This document shows, one piece after another, positions 35,002-45,718 of a DNA stretch of 64,000 nucleotides. Position 1 is the first letter of the stretch; the number at the start of each line of letters is the position of its first letter. Under the pieces are notes generated by a model. That model saw only the letters and a program-made list of their open reading frames with translations, searched no databases and was not told where the DNA came from. The translations under genes and the position numbers were made by a program. This DNA is from Symsagittifera roscoffensis (lineage: Eukaryota > Xenacoelomorpha > Acoela > Convolutidae), in the NCBI RefSeq assembly GCF_963678635.1, contig NC_087063.1, positions 18,645,814 through 18,709,813 on the forward strand, given 5' to 3'.

Positions 35002-36449
35002 AATTAAATAAAAGTAGGAGGTACCTACAAAACTGGGAGATTTACAATGTCCAAAAAAATTATTATATTATTTATATTTACTTTGAATTATGGAAAAAGT
35101 TTGAAAATACTTTCAAGTAGTTATTCAAATATAGAGCGATTGCTTTTAACTTGAAGAATATCAGAATGAAATGAGTTTTATTTACTAATATTTAGTGAAA
35201 TTCAACTATTCGGAATTGAGTTTTGTTTTAGTATCACTGTTTGTTGGAACCAATCAGAATCCAGCATTTTCCAAAAGTGAACTGATTTTTATTTTTTTAA
35301 AAACCTTAGCCATTCTTTGAAAAATGTCTATCAAAAACATTTGAATTTCGACGAGTTTCTCAACAAAAAAAAGAAAAAACTCCAATTGATTTTCTTGTTA
35401 ACGAAATAGATGTTGACTCTTACTTTTTTCATATTTTTTGGACGTTTTTATTAACAAAATAGAGTTATCCGGCTAAGTAAAGGTCTCTTCAGAGAAACTT
35501 ACTCAATCAAAGAGTTTATTTTTGATCCACATATTGCGTATCAAAGCTTTAAACTTACGGCTGAATTACACCTCCTAAGGAAAAAATTTTTTGTTTATTC
35601 TCGAGAATTTGAAATTGATCAAAAAGTCGTAGGAAAATATATCAAAGACTCCTTTTATCCCTAACCAATACCCAAGTTTGTTAAAACTCTCCTGCAAAAA
35701 TCTTTATTACTTCATTTCTTTAAAAACTTTCGAAGTTCAAATCCTGCTTGATTCGGTTTGGAATCAGATTTCCAGAGGTTTGCTTTGAAAAATTCATCAA
35801 CTTTGTGTTATCCTCCCAAATTTACATCAAAATCAAAGAATATGACTATCTACTCAAAAATCGGCAGTGTCTCATTGATTACATACAAAAAATTTCAACT
35901 AAATTGATGAAAAAAAATTTGGAAATGCTACTTGTTCTAATTTTCTTTCTTTTGTTACTTTTATCGGCAATATTTCTTATTCTTACAACAAACAACTTTT
36001 GGTCTCTTTTTTTTGCGATTGTTTTCATGTATATTTTTACTTATTTGGAAGATTTAAGCCCTTAAAAGGTAAACTATCCTCTGATTGGATACGACAACTA
36101 GAACAACTAGAACATTTTTGTGATTGGAAACGGCAATGCCTAAAATGGAGCTTTGTTTCCGATTGGACACAACTTTTATTCAAGAATTCCTTAAAAAGAA
36201 GCTGAAACCTGATAGGACACAACTACAATCCTAATAAGGAAAACCAATTTTGATTGGCTAAACCCACACTTTCGCGTTGAAGATACCTCTAACTCCTAAC
36301 TAGAAATCATTTTATTTTCAAGTAAACTGCCGTCAAGTACCTCCTCTCTCAGCTCTAGATACCTTAATTTCAACTTATCTTCCGTCAGCTACCTCTTGCA
36401 GCTCTAAATCTTTCTTGTTTTTACTCTTTTACTCAACCTATTGCTCAAA
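35002..36449. other. Polinton interval with a possible small membrane ORF
   Basis: Mostly noncoding and AT-rich. An ATG frame at 35907-36065 would encode about 52 residues with two hydrophobic stretches (LLVLIFFLLLLLSAIFLIL and FFAIVFMYIFTY). Composition bias could produce this by chance. Four GATTGG/GATAGG-centred phrases (36077-36245) and a duplicated AGCTCTARAT block (36300-36400) precede the next gene and could be its promoter region. Confidence 0.35.
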
Positions 36450-36929
36450 ATGATCTTCTCAGTGCAAAACAGCAACCTCATGTACTCTGTAGAGTTTTCG
36501 CCTAATCTAGTACAAAGACAAGTGCGAGAAACAGTCTCTGGCGTTTTTCTGGCACGAATGGTCATCCCAATCCAAGTCTGGTACATGGTGGAAGTGATGC
36601 GCAGAGATTTCAATGAACATCATATGATGCAAGTACCCATGACAGAGAACGAACTTAGAGAAATACAAATGATGGAGCAAGTGGCTGAGTACGTGGGAAT
36701 GAACTATCCCGACACTCCTGACTCTAGGTATGTGGATAAACCAGTCGACGACTTTCTCCTTCCTTGGGAGGAAGCAGGATCAGCCGAAAACCCCATCACA
36801 ATAGATGAAGATGAGGGTTTCTCAGAAACAAGAACGCCTCAAAACAACCCTTCACAACAACCACCCGCGATGGAACATCGTCCAGCTCTGCGTTCTATAG
36901 AGACCCTCCAGAACTCTTCTGCTGCTTGA
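36450..36929 (+). CDS. Intact ORF of unknown family inside the Polinton (159 aa)
   Basis: It starts ATG ATC TTC TCA at 36450 and ends TGA, with an ATTAAA poly(A)-like signal about 12 bases downstream. The N-terminal half is mixed hydrophobic (VSGVFLARMVIPIQVWYMVE). The middle is rich in Met, Glu and Gln. The C-terminal third is acidic then Pro/Gln-rich (ITIDEDEG, NNPSQQPPAMEH) and probably disordered. I do not recognise a family. Its uninterrupted frame contrasts with the broken genes around it. It lies divergently from polB, in the place where an accessory or capsid-related gene is expected. No function is assigned. Confidence 0.55.
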   Translation: MIFSVQNSNLMYSVEFSPNLVQRQVRETVSGVFLARMVIPIQVWYMVEVMRRDFNEHHMMQVPMTENELREIQMMEQVAEYVGMNYPDTPDSRYVDKPVDDFLLPWEEAGSAENPITIDEDEGFSETRTPQNNPSQQPPAMEHRPALRSIETLQNSSAA

Positions 36930-37214
36930 CAGTTCTTTGATTAAATATTTTTGTTAATAATTGCTGTTTGATTTTCACTTCGTTCTTTGTAATTAATTAG
37001 TTTCTTCAATTTCATTTTAATTGTAGAATAGATGAGAGGTTCAGGGTAAATCATTGAAAAACAATTAGAACTAAATTTAGTGCTCCGAACTCGATCATCA
37101 GTTAAGAAACTTGAATAAATATCGCACACATAAAAAGAAAAACACTAGAAAATTTGTATAAAAGTAAAAAAATACCTGATGGTTTTTGGATCTTGCAAAA
37201 AACTCAAGAATTTT

Positions 37215-37525
37215 TCGCTTTTTATTGAAAAAAAATGAACACTTTTCGCATCTTGTCAAAAAAATTGAAACATTTCTCGCATTTTGTCAAAAAAATGAAA
37301 CACTTTTCGCATATTGTCGAAAAAACTGAAACAGTTATTGCATCTTGTCAAAAAAAGTGAAAAACTTTTCGCATATCATCGATAAAATTGAAATTTTTTT
37401 TCGCATTTTGTCGAAAAATATTAAACACTTTTCGCATCTTGTCAAAAAAGTGAAACACTTATCGCATCTTGTAAAAAAAATTGAAACATTTTTCGAAATT
37501 TACTCAAAAATTTGAAACGTTTTTG
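37215..37525. repeat. Tandem array, period about 31 bp, about ten units
   Basis: Units follow CGCATCTTGTCAAAAAA then TTGAAACACTTTT with substitutions and one-base length changes. It lies between the two intact unknown ORFs of the Polinton. No ORF crosses it. Confidence 0.85.
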
Positions 37526-38534
37526 CAGCTTCTTGAAAATCAGAAGAAACATAACATCTTGTTTTCAAGTTTAAAGAGATTTTGCAAATTCGTTAGCAAC
37601 GGTGATATTTTTGTTAGCATATGAGAGAAAATAGATGGATTACCAAAAAAAAGTTTTAATTTCTTGTTGAAAAATTGACATGATCACTTTTTACAAATCC
37701 ATAACCATCAATAAATCGTCAATTATTCTTAAAAACCATGTTATATTTTGAGTTTTGTAATTTACAAACTTTTTCCAGTAAAATGACTCGATAGTTTGTA
37801 TGGAAGCTAGTTTCTGGCTAAAACATAAATAGTGACCTTTGAATTTTTTGCGTAACAGTCTTTTCTTTGCAACACTTGGCATTTTTTCTGCACCTTTCTA
37901 TTTCAAATTGTGATGAACAGCGCGGTCAAGCTGATTGAAAATTTCGCCAGATGACAAAAAAAAACATTCGAATAAAATCTGTATTTGTACAGAGTGTAAA
38001 AAAAATTGATAAATAAGTATGTGAAATGAAAAATACCCAATCTTTGTAAAGCTTGATTGAACGATGAACCAATCAGAAGTATGTGGAACTTACAATTTTT
38101 TAAAGAGCAGTAAGAAATGTGGGTAGAGACACAAAAATTATTGGTTTCCATTTATTTTTCGTAAAAATCATTGGAGACGGAAATAAATAGCAATTTTAGA
38201 CCTTAATCTGAATAAAAACTTGGAAGAGCTTGACACATAGCTGCAGCGATCTGAAACAATGAATTTTGCCGAGAATTGTTGATTTATATAGGAACACTAA
38301 CAACTACACATTTCCATACTTAGAAACTTCACTCAAAAATTCCAAATATAGTTCTAATTCCTTTAATGGTTAATTAAATGACTGATATTGCTTACTTCCC
38401 TATTCATTTCATCTCAAAATCAGTTCTCTCATTTCTCTTCATCTGAGCAGTCTATTCTCCTATTGAAAAAGTTACTCAAGAAAAGACAATTGTATTGAAT
38501 TCTCAAAAAATCAAACAAGAATTGGGAGATTTGC

Positions 38535-38906
38535 ATGGTCCCAATAATCCAAAAAAAGAGAAAATTTATTTTGAACCCTATTTTCAATTATTCAAGAAAA
38601 AATGGGTTGGGACAATTCGAAAAAAGACAACAAGTCTATCTAGGTGAAGCTATCTCGGCAATCAGAAATACTGTTATTCATGATGCTGTAAATCTTGGAC
38701 TCATTCCTATATTGGAACTCACTTCTGACAAGGAGTCAACTATGGATCAGGAGCTTGCCAACTGCAACACAGTGTATAGCATAGCATCTTACAATAAAAG
38801 ACAAGTTTGGGTCTCGATCATGAATTTCAATGTTAACAAACCTCCCTATATTCAGATTCGACTCTTCACTGCAAAAGAGAATGAAGCAATGAAACAAGTT
38901 GCCTAG
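38535..38906 (+). CDS. Intact ORF of unknown family inside the Polinton (123 aa)
   Basis: ATG at 38535, TAG stop, and AATAAA at 38987-38992. The protein begins with a Lys-rich stretch (IQKKRKF) followed by a region with QVYLGEAISAIRNTVIHDAV, an acidic patch and a hydrophilic C-terminus. No domain is recognised. It looks soluble, with no membrane segment. Like the 36450 ORF it is uninterrupted. It could be a conserved Polinton accessory gene too diverged to recognise by eye. Confidence 0.5.
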   Translation: MVPIIQKKRKFILNPIFNYSRKNGLGQFEKRQQVYLGEAISAIRNTVIHDAVNLGLIPILELTSDKESTMDQELANCNTVYSIASYNKRQVWVSIMNFNVNKPPYIQIRLFTAKENEAMKQVA

Positions 38907-39220
38907 GTCAACTATACTTTGAAAGAATTCAAGAAACAGTCACAAATTTTTGGGAGACTTTTTGTTTGTTGAAAACTGTAATGTACAATAAATTGTGTTT
39001 TTTTTATGTTTTTTGTCTTGTAATTTAATTATATGTCCTCAAATCATTTTTCATTTAGTATTCGCGTTGAGCTGTATGAGTTGAAATATTGGTTTTTCAG
39101 GAAATTTAATTTTACGACTTGAAATTAAATTGGGACTTTTTCATGTTGTTCTAGAAGGAAAGTCCCAAAAACGTTTCACTAACAATTATAGAATCACAAA
39201 ATTTACCAAACTAGCCTAAT

Positions 39221-39436
39221 TTGGACTTAGACTCACAAATATCTCACTTTGAGTGGTCTCTGCATAATGGTAGAAGAAAATTTCATATAGGATACAAATC
39301 CGATACCAAAAAAAAACAGAATTACATAAATTATCGTAGAATTGGAATTCCATGGAAAAATAATCAACCTCTACAACTACAAAGAGAAGAATATGATAAG
39401 TTACTCGATATACTTCTTTCATTACTAGTCATTTAG
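39221..39436 (+). pseudogene. Short basic ORF, possibly PC4-like ssDNA-binding fragment
   Basis: 71 codons with no ATG at the start. The pattern GRRKFHIGYKSD, YINYRRIGIPW, then LQREEYDKLLDILL resembles in outline the beta-strand/helix arrangement of PC4-like single-strand DNA-binding domains. The likeness is by eye only and may be wrong. It ends in TAG. It lies between an unknown ORF and the ATPase remnant. Confidence 0.3.
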
Positions 39437-39934
39437 AGACATACAATAGTTCTTGCATCATTATTGACGAATGCACTGTAGAAATTGAACGTACACAATT
39501 TGAATAAAGTTCTAAAAATTTTTGAGATTACAAAACAAGATTTTTCGTCAAATACGAAAAGAAAAACCATTTCTTTTTTCCTGTATTGTTTTGGACCCGG
39601 ACATATATGTGAAAGAAAATGACCAAATAAGTCTTTTTGGAGGTCTAATTTGATACAGAATTTCTTGTATGGATTATTTTTTTGCAAATTCCAAAATCTA
39701 TAGACTACATGCAATTCTACATGACTCTGCTGGATCTGTGAAATCTATTACAAAAAAGGTTCTGTGCATTGTTATGTTGCTCCTAGTCTCCCCAGTTCAT
39801 GCTTTCTTGGTCACGTGACTGGAATATTTTTCTGTTTGTATGTTAAAATTTTTGCTACATCACTATAGGCATTGTTGGATTGTTAATCATTTTCACCAAA
39901 AAAACTCCAGAGAAAACAGTTGACATATCGAGCC

Positions 39935-40249
39935 ACTGCTGGAAGACACAGGAAATTGAACACAGTTTACATCGAACACAATTTATTTCTTCAAAGCAAA
40001 TTGCGAAGAGATGTAGAATTACAAAATGCACACATAGTCCTGTTCAAGTCACCGAGAGTTGTTTTACAAATCAATACATTAAGTCAAAAATTAGGTCTAG
40101 GATCTCAATTAAAAGAGTGGTATCAAGATGCAATTTCCGTTCTTTATGGTCATTTACTTAAAGATTTAACCCCAAAAACAGTTGATTCACTTAGTTATTG
40201 CTCCAATAGTGGCTCAGTTCCAATAAATTTTAACTTACAGCTGGAGTAG
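39935..40249 (+). pseudogene. Polinton packaging ATPase, C-terminal remnant
   Basis: The frame reads NTVYIEHNLFLQSKLRRDVE, then NAHIVLFKSPRVVLQINTLS, QLKEWYQDAISVLYGHLL, ending TVDSLSYCSNSG. This matches in kind the C-terminal half of the FtsK/HerA-type genome-packaging ATPase encoded by Polintons. The Walker A half is not recognisable upstream (39700-39930), where stops are frequent. It therefore cannot be functional as it stands. Confidence 0.65.
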
Positions 40250-40799
40250 AGACAAAGTTTCTGGACGATGAGCACACAATACGCCTCTACTCTGCCAATA
40301 TTTCAAAAGTTTTCTCTAAGAGTTCGATAACAATTCATTCTCAATTATCCAAAAAATTTCATTTTGTTTCATAGCGAGTGTTTAGTAAACCTATTAAGAG
40401 GAGAGTTTCGAGATCTTCGGAAAAAAGACGTAGTAAACCATCGACAAAAAATTTCAGAACTAACACAAAAAAAAATTTTTTAAGTTCAACTAAAGGGTTA
40501 CAATTGATATCTATCATCAACCTTTTTTTTAAAAAAGAGATTGACATAGAAAGGAACGGTTTCTTTAAATTCCGTACTCACTTTATCAATCACAAAGTAC
40601 GCTTCCAAGAAAAAAACAATTGGAACAAAAACAAAAAAAAAGAGGAGATTGTACCAAAACATTTTGATACTATTTACAGTTCTGTAAATGCGAGGTTGAA
40701 AACGAGTAATAATAAGCACCCTACTGATTCATTTTTTAATTCCCCAGAAACAAACTCAACCAATCAGACAATATCATATTAGATAATCGACATTAAAAA

Positions 40800-41860
40800 G
40801 AATCTATTGTAGACTTTCTGCGTGCACTAAAATGAAAAAAACACCGCTTTTCCAGATATTTACTTTACTATTTTGGAAGCGACTCAACTTCCTCCTTAAC
40901 TTGTTATTAACAAGAAAGCCAAAGCAAAAGACAGGGGAACTTGGGTTCCGTTCAAAATCTGAAAAGCTAAGACTAAACAGATTGTATTCTAGGGGTAGAA
41001 CTGCGTACAGTTCTATTCAAAACATGAGTCAAAACTAAAAAGTGATTTATCAAAAAAGAAAAAAGAACAATTCATCCAAACCAAGACGTCTTATACAAAA
41101 TATGGTCCACCAATCAGGCGTTTTCGAAGAGCTTTTTCTGAATATATCAATGACATTTGGTGTATAGACTTGGCTTTTATAGACAAGTTAGCTTGTCAAA
41201 ACAATAGATTAAAGTATTTATTAGTTGATGTAGATATTTTTTCGAGGTTTGTCAGTGTTCAAACCATGAAAAAAAAGTATGCCAAAGACACTTTACAAGC
41301 TTTCAAAACCATCATTTCTCAAAAAAACTCCTGAAAAATTTTGGGTTGATGTTGGAACAGAGTATGGGGAAACTTTTCAAAAATTTTGCACGGAGAAAGA
41401 CCTTGAAATTTACTCAACAATGAGTGAAACAAAAACTGCCTTTGCAGAGAGAGCAATTCAGTCTTAAAAACATATTATATATCGTTACAGTGAGGATTAT
41501 GGTGAAAAATTTGTTACCAAATTTTAGCAATTTTGTTTCTACATGGAACTGTCGCAAAAATTGATCAATTGGAAAATGCCGAGAGATATGAAAAATAGTG
41601 ATTTCTGATCATTTTTGTATAACAAATCGTTGATGAAATATACTAAACCAAAAGTCAATTTTGGCGATAGAGTTAGAATTTCGAAAAAAAAATTTCCGTT
41701 CCGAAAAGATACAAGCCAGAGTTTATAGATGAAATTTTTGAAATTTCGCAAAATCTACGAAAAAGCCTCCTACATACATCATCAAAGATCTCGAAGAAGT
41801 AGAAGTTCTGGGAAAATTTTATAAAAAGGAGCTGGAAAAAGTTCAGATTAAAATTAGGGC
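40800..41860 (+). pseudogene. Polinton integrase, copy 1 (broken)
   Basis: Retroviral-type DDE integrase that would insert the element. An N-terminal Lys-rich part precedes RRFRRAFSEYINDIWCIDLA (first catalytic Asp), LLVDVDIFSRFVSVQTMKKK, WVDVGTEYGETF (second Asp) and TKTAFAERAIQS (Glu). A C-terminal part has VNFGDRVRISKK and a chromodomain-like tail. Breaks: a frame change in the A-run near 41320, a TAA right after AERAIQS and further frame changes at 41530-41720. Confidence 0.85.
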
Positions 41861-41870
41861 ATTTTTTAAA

Positions 41871-42418
41871 ATGAGTTTCTATCGATCAGTTGTCATGGAT
41901 TCTTTTACTTTTGAGGTAGTATCCCATGCTTCTTTTAATTGTTATCCGAATACTAGTCTTAGTTCTTTTACAAATTTTCTACAGGAACAAATACATCTTA
42001 AAGGAGAATGGGAGGTTGCTATTTCAGAAATATCGTACCCTTCATTGTACCAAAACGTTACTAAGGGAAAATTTATTTTCATAGATGGACGAGAGAGTCC
42101 TGAGGAAAAAAGAAAACTTCAACCAATGCATATTGAATCTGGATTGTATCCAAGTTTTGTTGATATAGTTGTAGCCAAGAATGACAACGTTCGATAACGT
42201 TTGGGGGCACAAAAATATGAATATAACGGAATTTATGTATCAGTAGACAAAATTACAAAAAAAATTGCCATTCATTTTACGTGAGGATGAATCAGTGTTC
42301 ATAATTCGAAATGCTGATTTGAGTCATATTTTTGGTTGTGATTTAGAACAAAATTATACGGGTGTTATAATGAAAACAAAAGGTCCACATTATTCTGAAT
42401 TTTCTCGCGTCATTTAAG
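41871..42418 (+). pseudogene. Polinton capsid-like protein (probable minor/penton type), copy 1
   Basis: ATG frame MSFYRSVVMDSFTFEV, then an NTSLSSFTNFLQEQIHLKGEWEVAI-type segment and SYPSLYQNVTKG. This is the N-terminal pattern of a Polinton protein usually assigned to the capsid (single jelly-roll minor capsid group). The frame hits TAA at about 42195 but continues in register (RLGAQKYEYNGIYVSVDKI), shifts near 42265, and runs on to IFGCDLEQN. It is truncated by the duplication boundary, so the C-terminal end seen in copy 2 is missing here. The assignment to minor rather than major capsid is my judgement. Confidence 0.6.
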
Positions 42419-42448
42419 AATACATTCCCTAATGATTTATAGTGATAT

Positions 42449-44340
42449 TAAAGGAACTGTTTCTTTTAATACCGTACTCTTTTTATCAATCACAAAGTAC
42501 GCTTCCAAGAAAAAAATAATTGGAACAAAAACAAGAAAAAGCGGAGATTGTACCAAAAAATTTTGATACTATTTACAGTTCTGTAAATGCGAGGTTGAAA
42601 ACGAGTAATAATAAGCACCTTACTGATTCAATTTTTAATTCTCCCAGAAACAAACTCAACCAATCAGACAATATCATATTAGATAACCGACATTAAAAAG
42701 AATCTATTGAAGACTTTCTGCGTGCACTAAAGCGAAAAACACCGTTTTTCTAGATATTTACTTACTTTACTATATTGGAAGCGACTCAACTTCCTCCTAA
42801 ACTTGTTATTAACAAGAATGACCAAGCAAACGACAGGGGAACTTGGGTTCTGTTCAAAATCTGAAAAGGTAAGACTAAACAGATTGTATTTTAGGGGTAG
42901 AGCTGCGTACAGTTCTATTCAAAACTTGAGTCAAAACTAAAAAGTGATTTATCAAAAAAGAAAGTAGAACATTTCATACAAACCAAGACATCTTATACAA
43001 AATATGGTCCACCAATCAGGCGTTTCCGAAGAGCTTTTTCTGAATATATCAATGACATTTGGTGTGTAGACTTGGCTTTTATAGACAAGTTAGCTTGTCA
43101 AGACAATAGATTCAAGTATTTATGATGTAGATAATTTTTTGAGGTTTGTCAATGTTCAAACCATGAAAAAAAAGTATGCCAAAGACACTTTACAAAATTT
43201 CAAAAACATCATTTCTCAATAAAACTCCTGAAAAATTTTGGGTTGATGAAGGAACAGAGTATGGGGAAACTTTTCAAAAACTTTGCACGGAGAAAGACTT
43301 TGAAATTTACTCAACAACGGGTGAAACAAAAACTGCCTTTGCAGAGAGAGCAACTCAGTCTTAAAAACATATAATATATCGTTACATTGAGGATTTTGGT
43401 GAAAAGTTTGTTACCAAAGCTTAGCAATTTGTTTCTACTTGGAACTGTCGCAAAAATTAATCAATTGGAAAATGCCAAGAGATATGAAAATAAAGATTTT
43501 TCATCATTTTTGTATAACAAATCGTTGATGAAATATACTAAACCAAAAGTCAATTTTGGCGATAGAGTTAGAATTTCGAAAAAAGATATTCCGTTCCGAA
43601 AAGATACAAGCCAGAGTTTACAGATGAAGTTTTTGAAACTTCGCAAAATCTACGAAAAAGCCTCCTACATACATCATCAAAGATTTCGAAGAAGTAGAAG
43701 TTCTGGGAAAATTTTTGTAAAAAGGAGCTGAGAAAATGTTCAGATTAAAAGTAGGGCATTTTTTAAAATGAATTTCTATCGATCAGTTGTCGTGGAATCT
43801 TTTACTTTTGAGGTAATATCCAATGCTTCTTTCAATTGTTATCCGAATACTAGTCTTAGTTCTTTTACAAAATTTCTACACGAACAAATACATCTTAAAG
43901 GAGAATGGGAGGTTGCTATTTAAGAAATATCGTACTCTTCATTGTACCAAAACGTTACTAAGGGAAAATTTATTTTCATAGATGGACGAGAGAGTCCTGA
44001 GGAGAAAAGAAAACTTCAACCGATGCATTTTGAATCTGGATTGCATCCAAGTTTTGTTGATATAGTTTTAGACAAGAATGACAACGTTCGATAACGTATA
44101 GGTGCACAAAAATATGAATATAACGGAATTTATGTATCAGTAGACAAAATTACACAAAAAAATGCCATTCATTTACGTGAGGATGAATCAGTGTTCATAA
44201 TTCGAAATGCTGATTTGAGTCACATTTTTGGTTGTGATTTAGAACAAAATCAGACGGGTGTTATAATGAAAAGAAAAGGTCCACATTATCCTGAGTTTTC
44301 TCACGACATTTAAGAATACGTTCCCTAATGATTTATAGTG
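42449..44340 (+). repeat. Tandem segmental duplication, unit 2
   Basis: Second unit of the 1.9-kb duplication. It joins unit 1 at about 42449, and at 44340 it continues into the rest of the capsid-like gene. Confidence 0.9.
42700..43735 (+). pseudogene. Polinton integrase, copy 2 (broken)
   Basis: Near-duplicate of the 40800-41860 copy: RRFRRAFSEYINDIWCVDLA, WVDEGTEYGETF, TKTAFAERATQS followed by the same TAA, and VNFGDRVRISKKDIPFRKD. It carries the same frame change after the FKxIIS block as copy 1, plus its own small deletion after FKYL near 43120. The C-terminal frame 43387-43731 is longer open than in copy 1. Confidence 0.85.
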
Positions 44341-44619
44341 ATATTATAGAACATAATAAGGTTGGTGATACAAAAACTCCTTCACTTTGTTGTATTCCTT
44401 TCATTTTCAAAGTAAAAAATGGAGACTTAAAATCAACAGGACAGTACATGAATTATCAACCCGTTACGAATATACAATTTAAAAAACTTATTAAAATACT
44501 CTTTCCACAGCATAACAATAGAACTAAGGGATACTGCAGCTGAAAAAATTCCTTTTGTGTCCATAGGAAACACACGAGTTGTTCTCTTCTTTCGCAAGAT
44601 TTCGGATAATGATTTTTAA
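43768..44619 (+). pseudogene. Polinton capsid-like protein, copy 2 with C-terminus
   Basis: Same gene as at 41871, starting MNFYRSVVVESF. A stop follows EWEVAI at about 43921 and another follows NDNVR at about 44094. Beyond the duplication boundary the frame continues with MIYSDIIEHNKVGDTKTPSL, QYMNYQPVTNIQFKKL and, after a frame change, KIPFVSIGNTRVVLFFRK to TAA at 44617-44619. The gene's true 3' end survives only in this copy. Confidence 0.6.
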
Positions 44620-44636
44620 TTTATACTTCATATGAA

Positions 44637-45010
44637 ATGGTTTCTCAAAGTTCAGCTAATTTCCCTATTTTTTGTGGACATGCAAGACAGCGTGGAAGAG
44701 GTTTTGATGCTCTTGAACAAACTCTTGGGAGAACTGCATTTTCTTTTATTAAAAAAAATATAGTTCCAGCTGCAAACTGAATCGGAGCAGATTTATTTGA
44801 AATTGCTGCTCCAGAGATTGGAGAAGTTGTCAATGGACGAAAAAAACTCAAAACATTTGCAAAAGTCAAAAAATTATAAAGTAAAATGGAGCTGTTATCC
44901 GTTCTCCAGAGAACCTGGGAAATGTTTTTCCAATTTCCCCTGGGAGAAAGACTATCAAACATTCAAATCGACAAATTCGGAACAGTCGCTAAAAATGTTA
45001 TTGGAAACTG
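44637..45010 (+). pseudogene. Polinton core/capsid-associated protein remnant
   Basis: ATG frame MVSQSSANFPIFCGHARQ, then RGRGFDALEQTLGRTAFSFI, KKNIVPAA, a TGA, and in the same frame IGADLFEIAAPEIGEVVNGR. Small Gly/Arg-rich proteins with this helical middle sit beside the capsid and protease genes in Polintons and may be virion-associated. The function is inferred from position. Two further stops occur before 45010. Confidence 0.5.
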
Positions 45011-45015
45011 AAAAC

Positions 45016-45078
45016 ACAATATTTTTATAGGAACCGGAAAATTAAAGTTTAATTTTCAGGTTCCTATAAAAATATTGT
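45016..45078. repeat. 63-bp near-perfect palindrome
   Basis: Arms of 31 bases (45016-45046 and 45048-45078) are exact reverse complements except at one position, separated by a single base. The outer sequence is ACAATATTTTTATAGGAACC. It could form a cruciform or a very stable RNA hairpin between the core-like gene and the protease. Confidence 0.95.
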
Positions 45079-45483
45079 AACTTTTTTGGGACTTTTCATC
45101 GTTATTGTCTCTGTTCTAGCTATTTTATTTTTCTTTAGAGCTTGAACTCCAGAAAACTCAAGAATGAAAGCTGTTTAATTGAAAATACGAGACATTTGTT
45201 CAACTTAGACTGTAAAATAGTGTTCAATAACCTTTGCCCACTTCATAAGGATTGTGTATGGGACTTTGTTGATTCAATTCCTAAATGCGTGTAAGTCATT
45301 AATCTTTCTTTTTTTATCCTAAAGTACACTAGCAAACTATCATTTTTTGTGTTTAGATGTAAATCAGCCTACAACTGAAAAGATGGATAAATTTTCACTT
45401 CTGCAAGTTATTGAAAGAATTTCTGAGCTCAGGTTCAACTAACAAAATACTCTTTTGCATTTATTAACTCAGCCCCAAGCAAT

Positions 45484-45718
45484 GATTGAGGAAAACACTG
45501 GATCATGATTGCTCAACTGGATAAAAATTATTACTTAGCTGATTTTTTGCGTAGAAAGAGATTAACTTATTTCTTTTTGACAAAAATTATTGACGAATGG
45601 AAGCTACAAAAAACTGATAATCTGTGTGGATTTTACGCAATTTATTCAGCATTTCTTTTTTTCAATTTCTTCCAGAAGAAATTGATTTATGTTCATAATT
45701 TTGAATTTAATCGGTGAT
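45484..45718 (+). pseudogene. Adenovirus-type cysteine protease of the Polinton, C-terminal part
   Basis: The frame MIEENTGS, a stop, then after a shift LADFLRRKRLTYFFL and LQKTDNLCGFYAIYSAFLFF. The NLCGFY block matches the catalytic-cysteine segment (Cys codon 45625-45627, with a Gln nearby) of the adenain-like protease that matures Polinton capsids. The upstream half (45160-45450) is only faintly recognisable (FNLDCKIVFNNLCPLHKDC). It is a remnant. Confidence 0.6.

Larger units (their letters stand above)
40550..42448 (+). repeat. Tandem segmental duplication, unit 1 (about 1.9 kb)
   Basis: The segment from about 40550 to 42448 repeats at 42449-44340 with an offset of about 1900 bases. Both start AAAGGAACNGTTTCTTT, and both contain integrase and capsid-like genes. 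The copies are similar throughout, with small indels. Confidence 0.9.

Noticed and set aside
37170-37530. CRISPR-like array
   Set aside because: Units are contiguous with no unique spacers and the genome is animal; it is a simple minisatellite.
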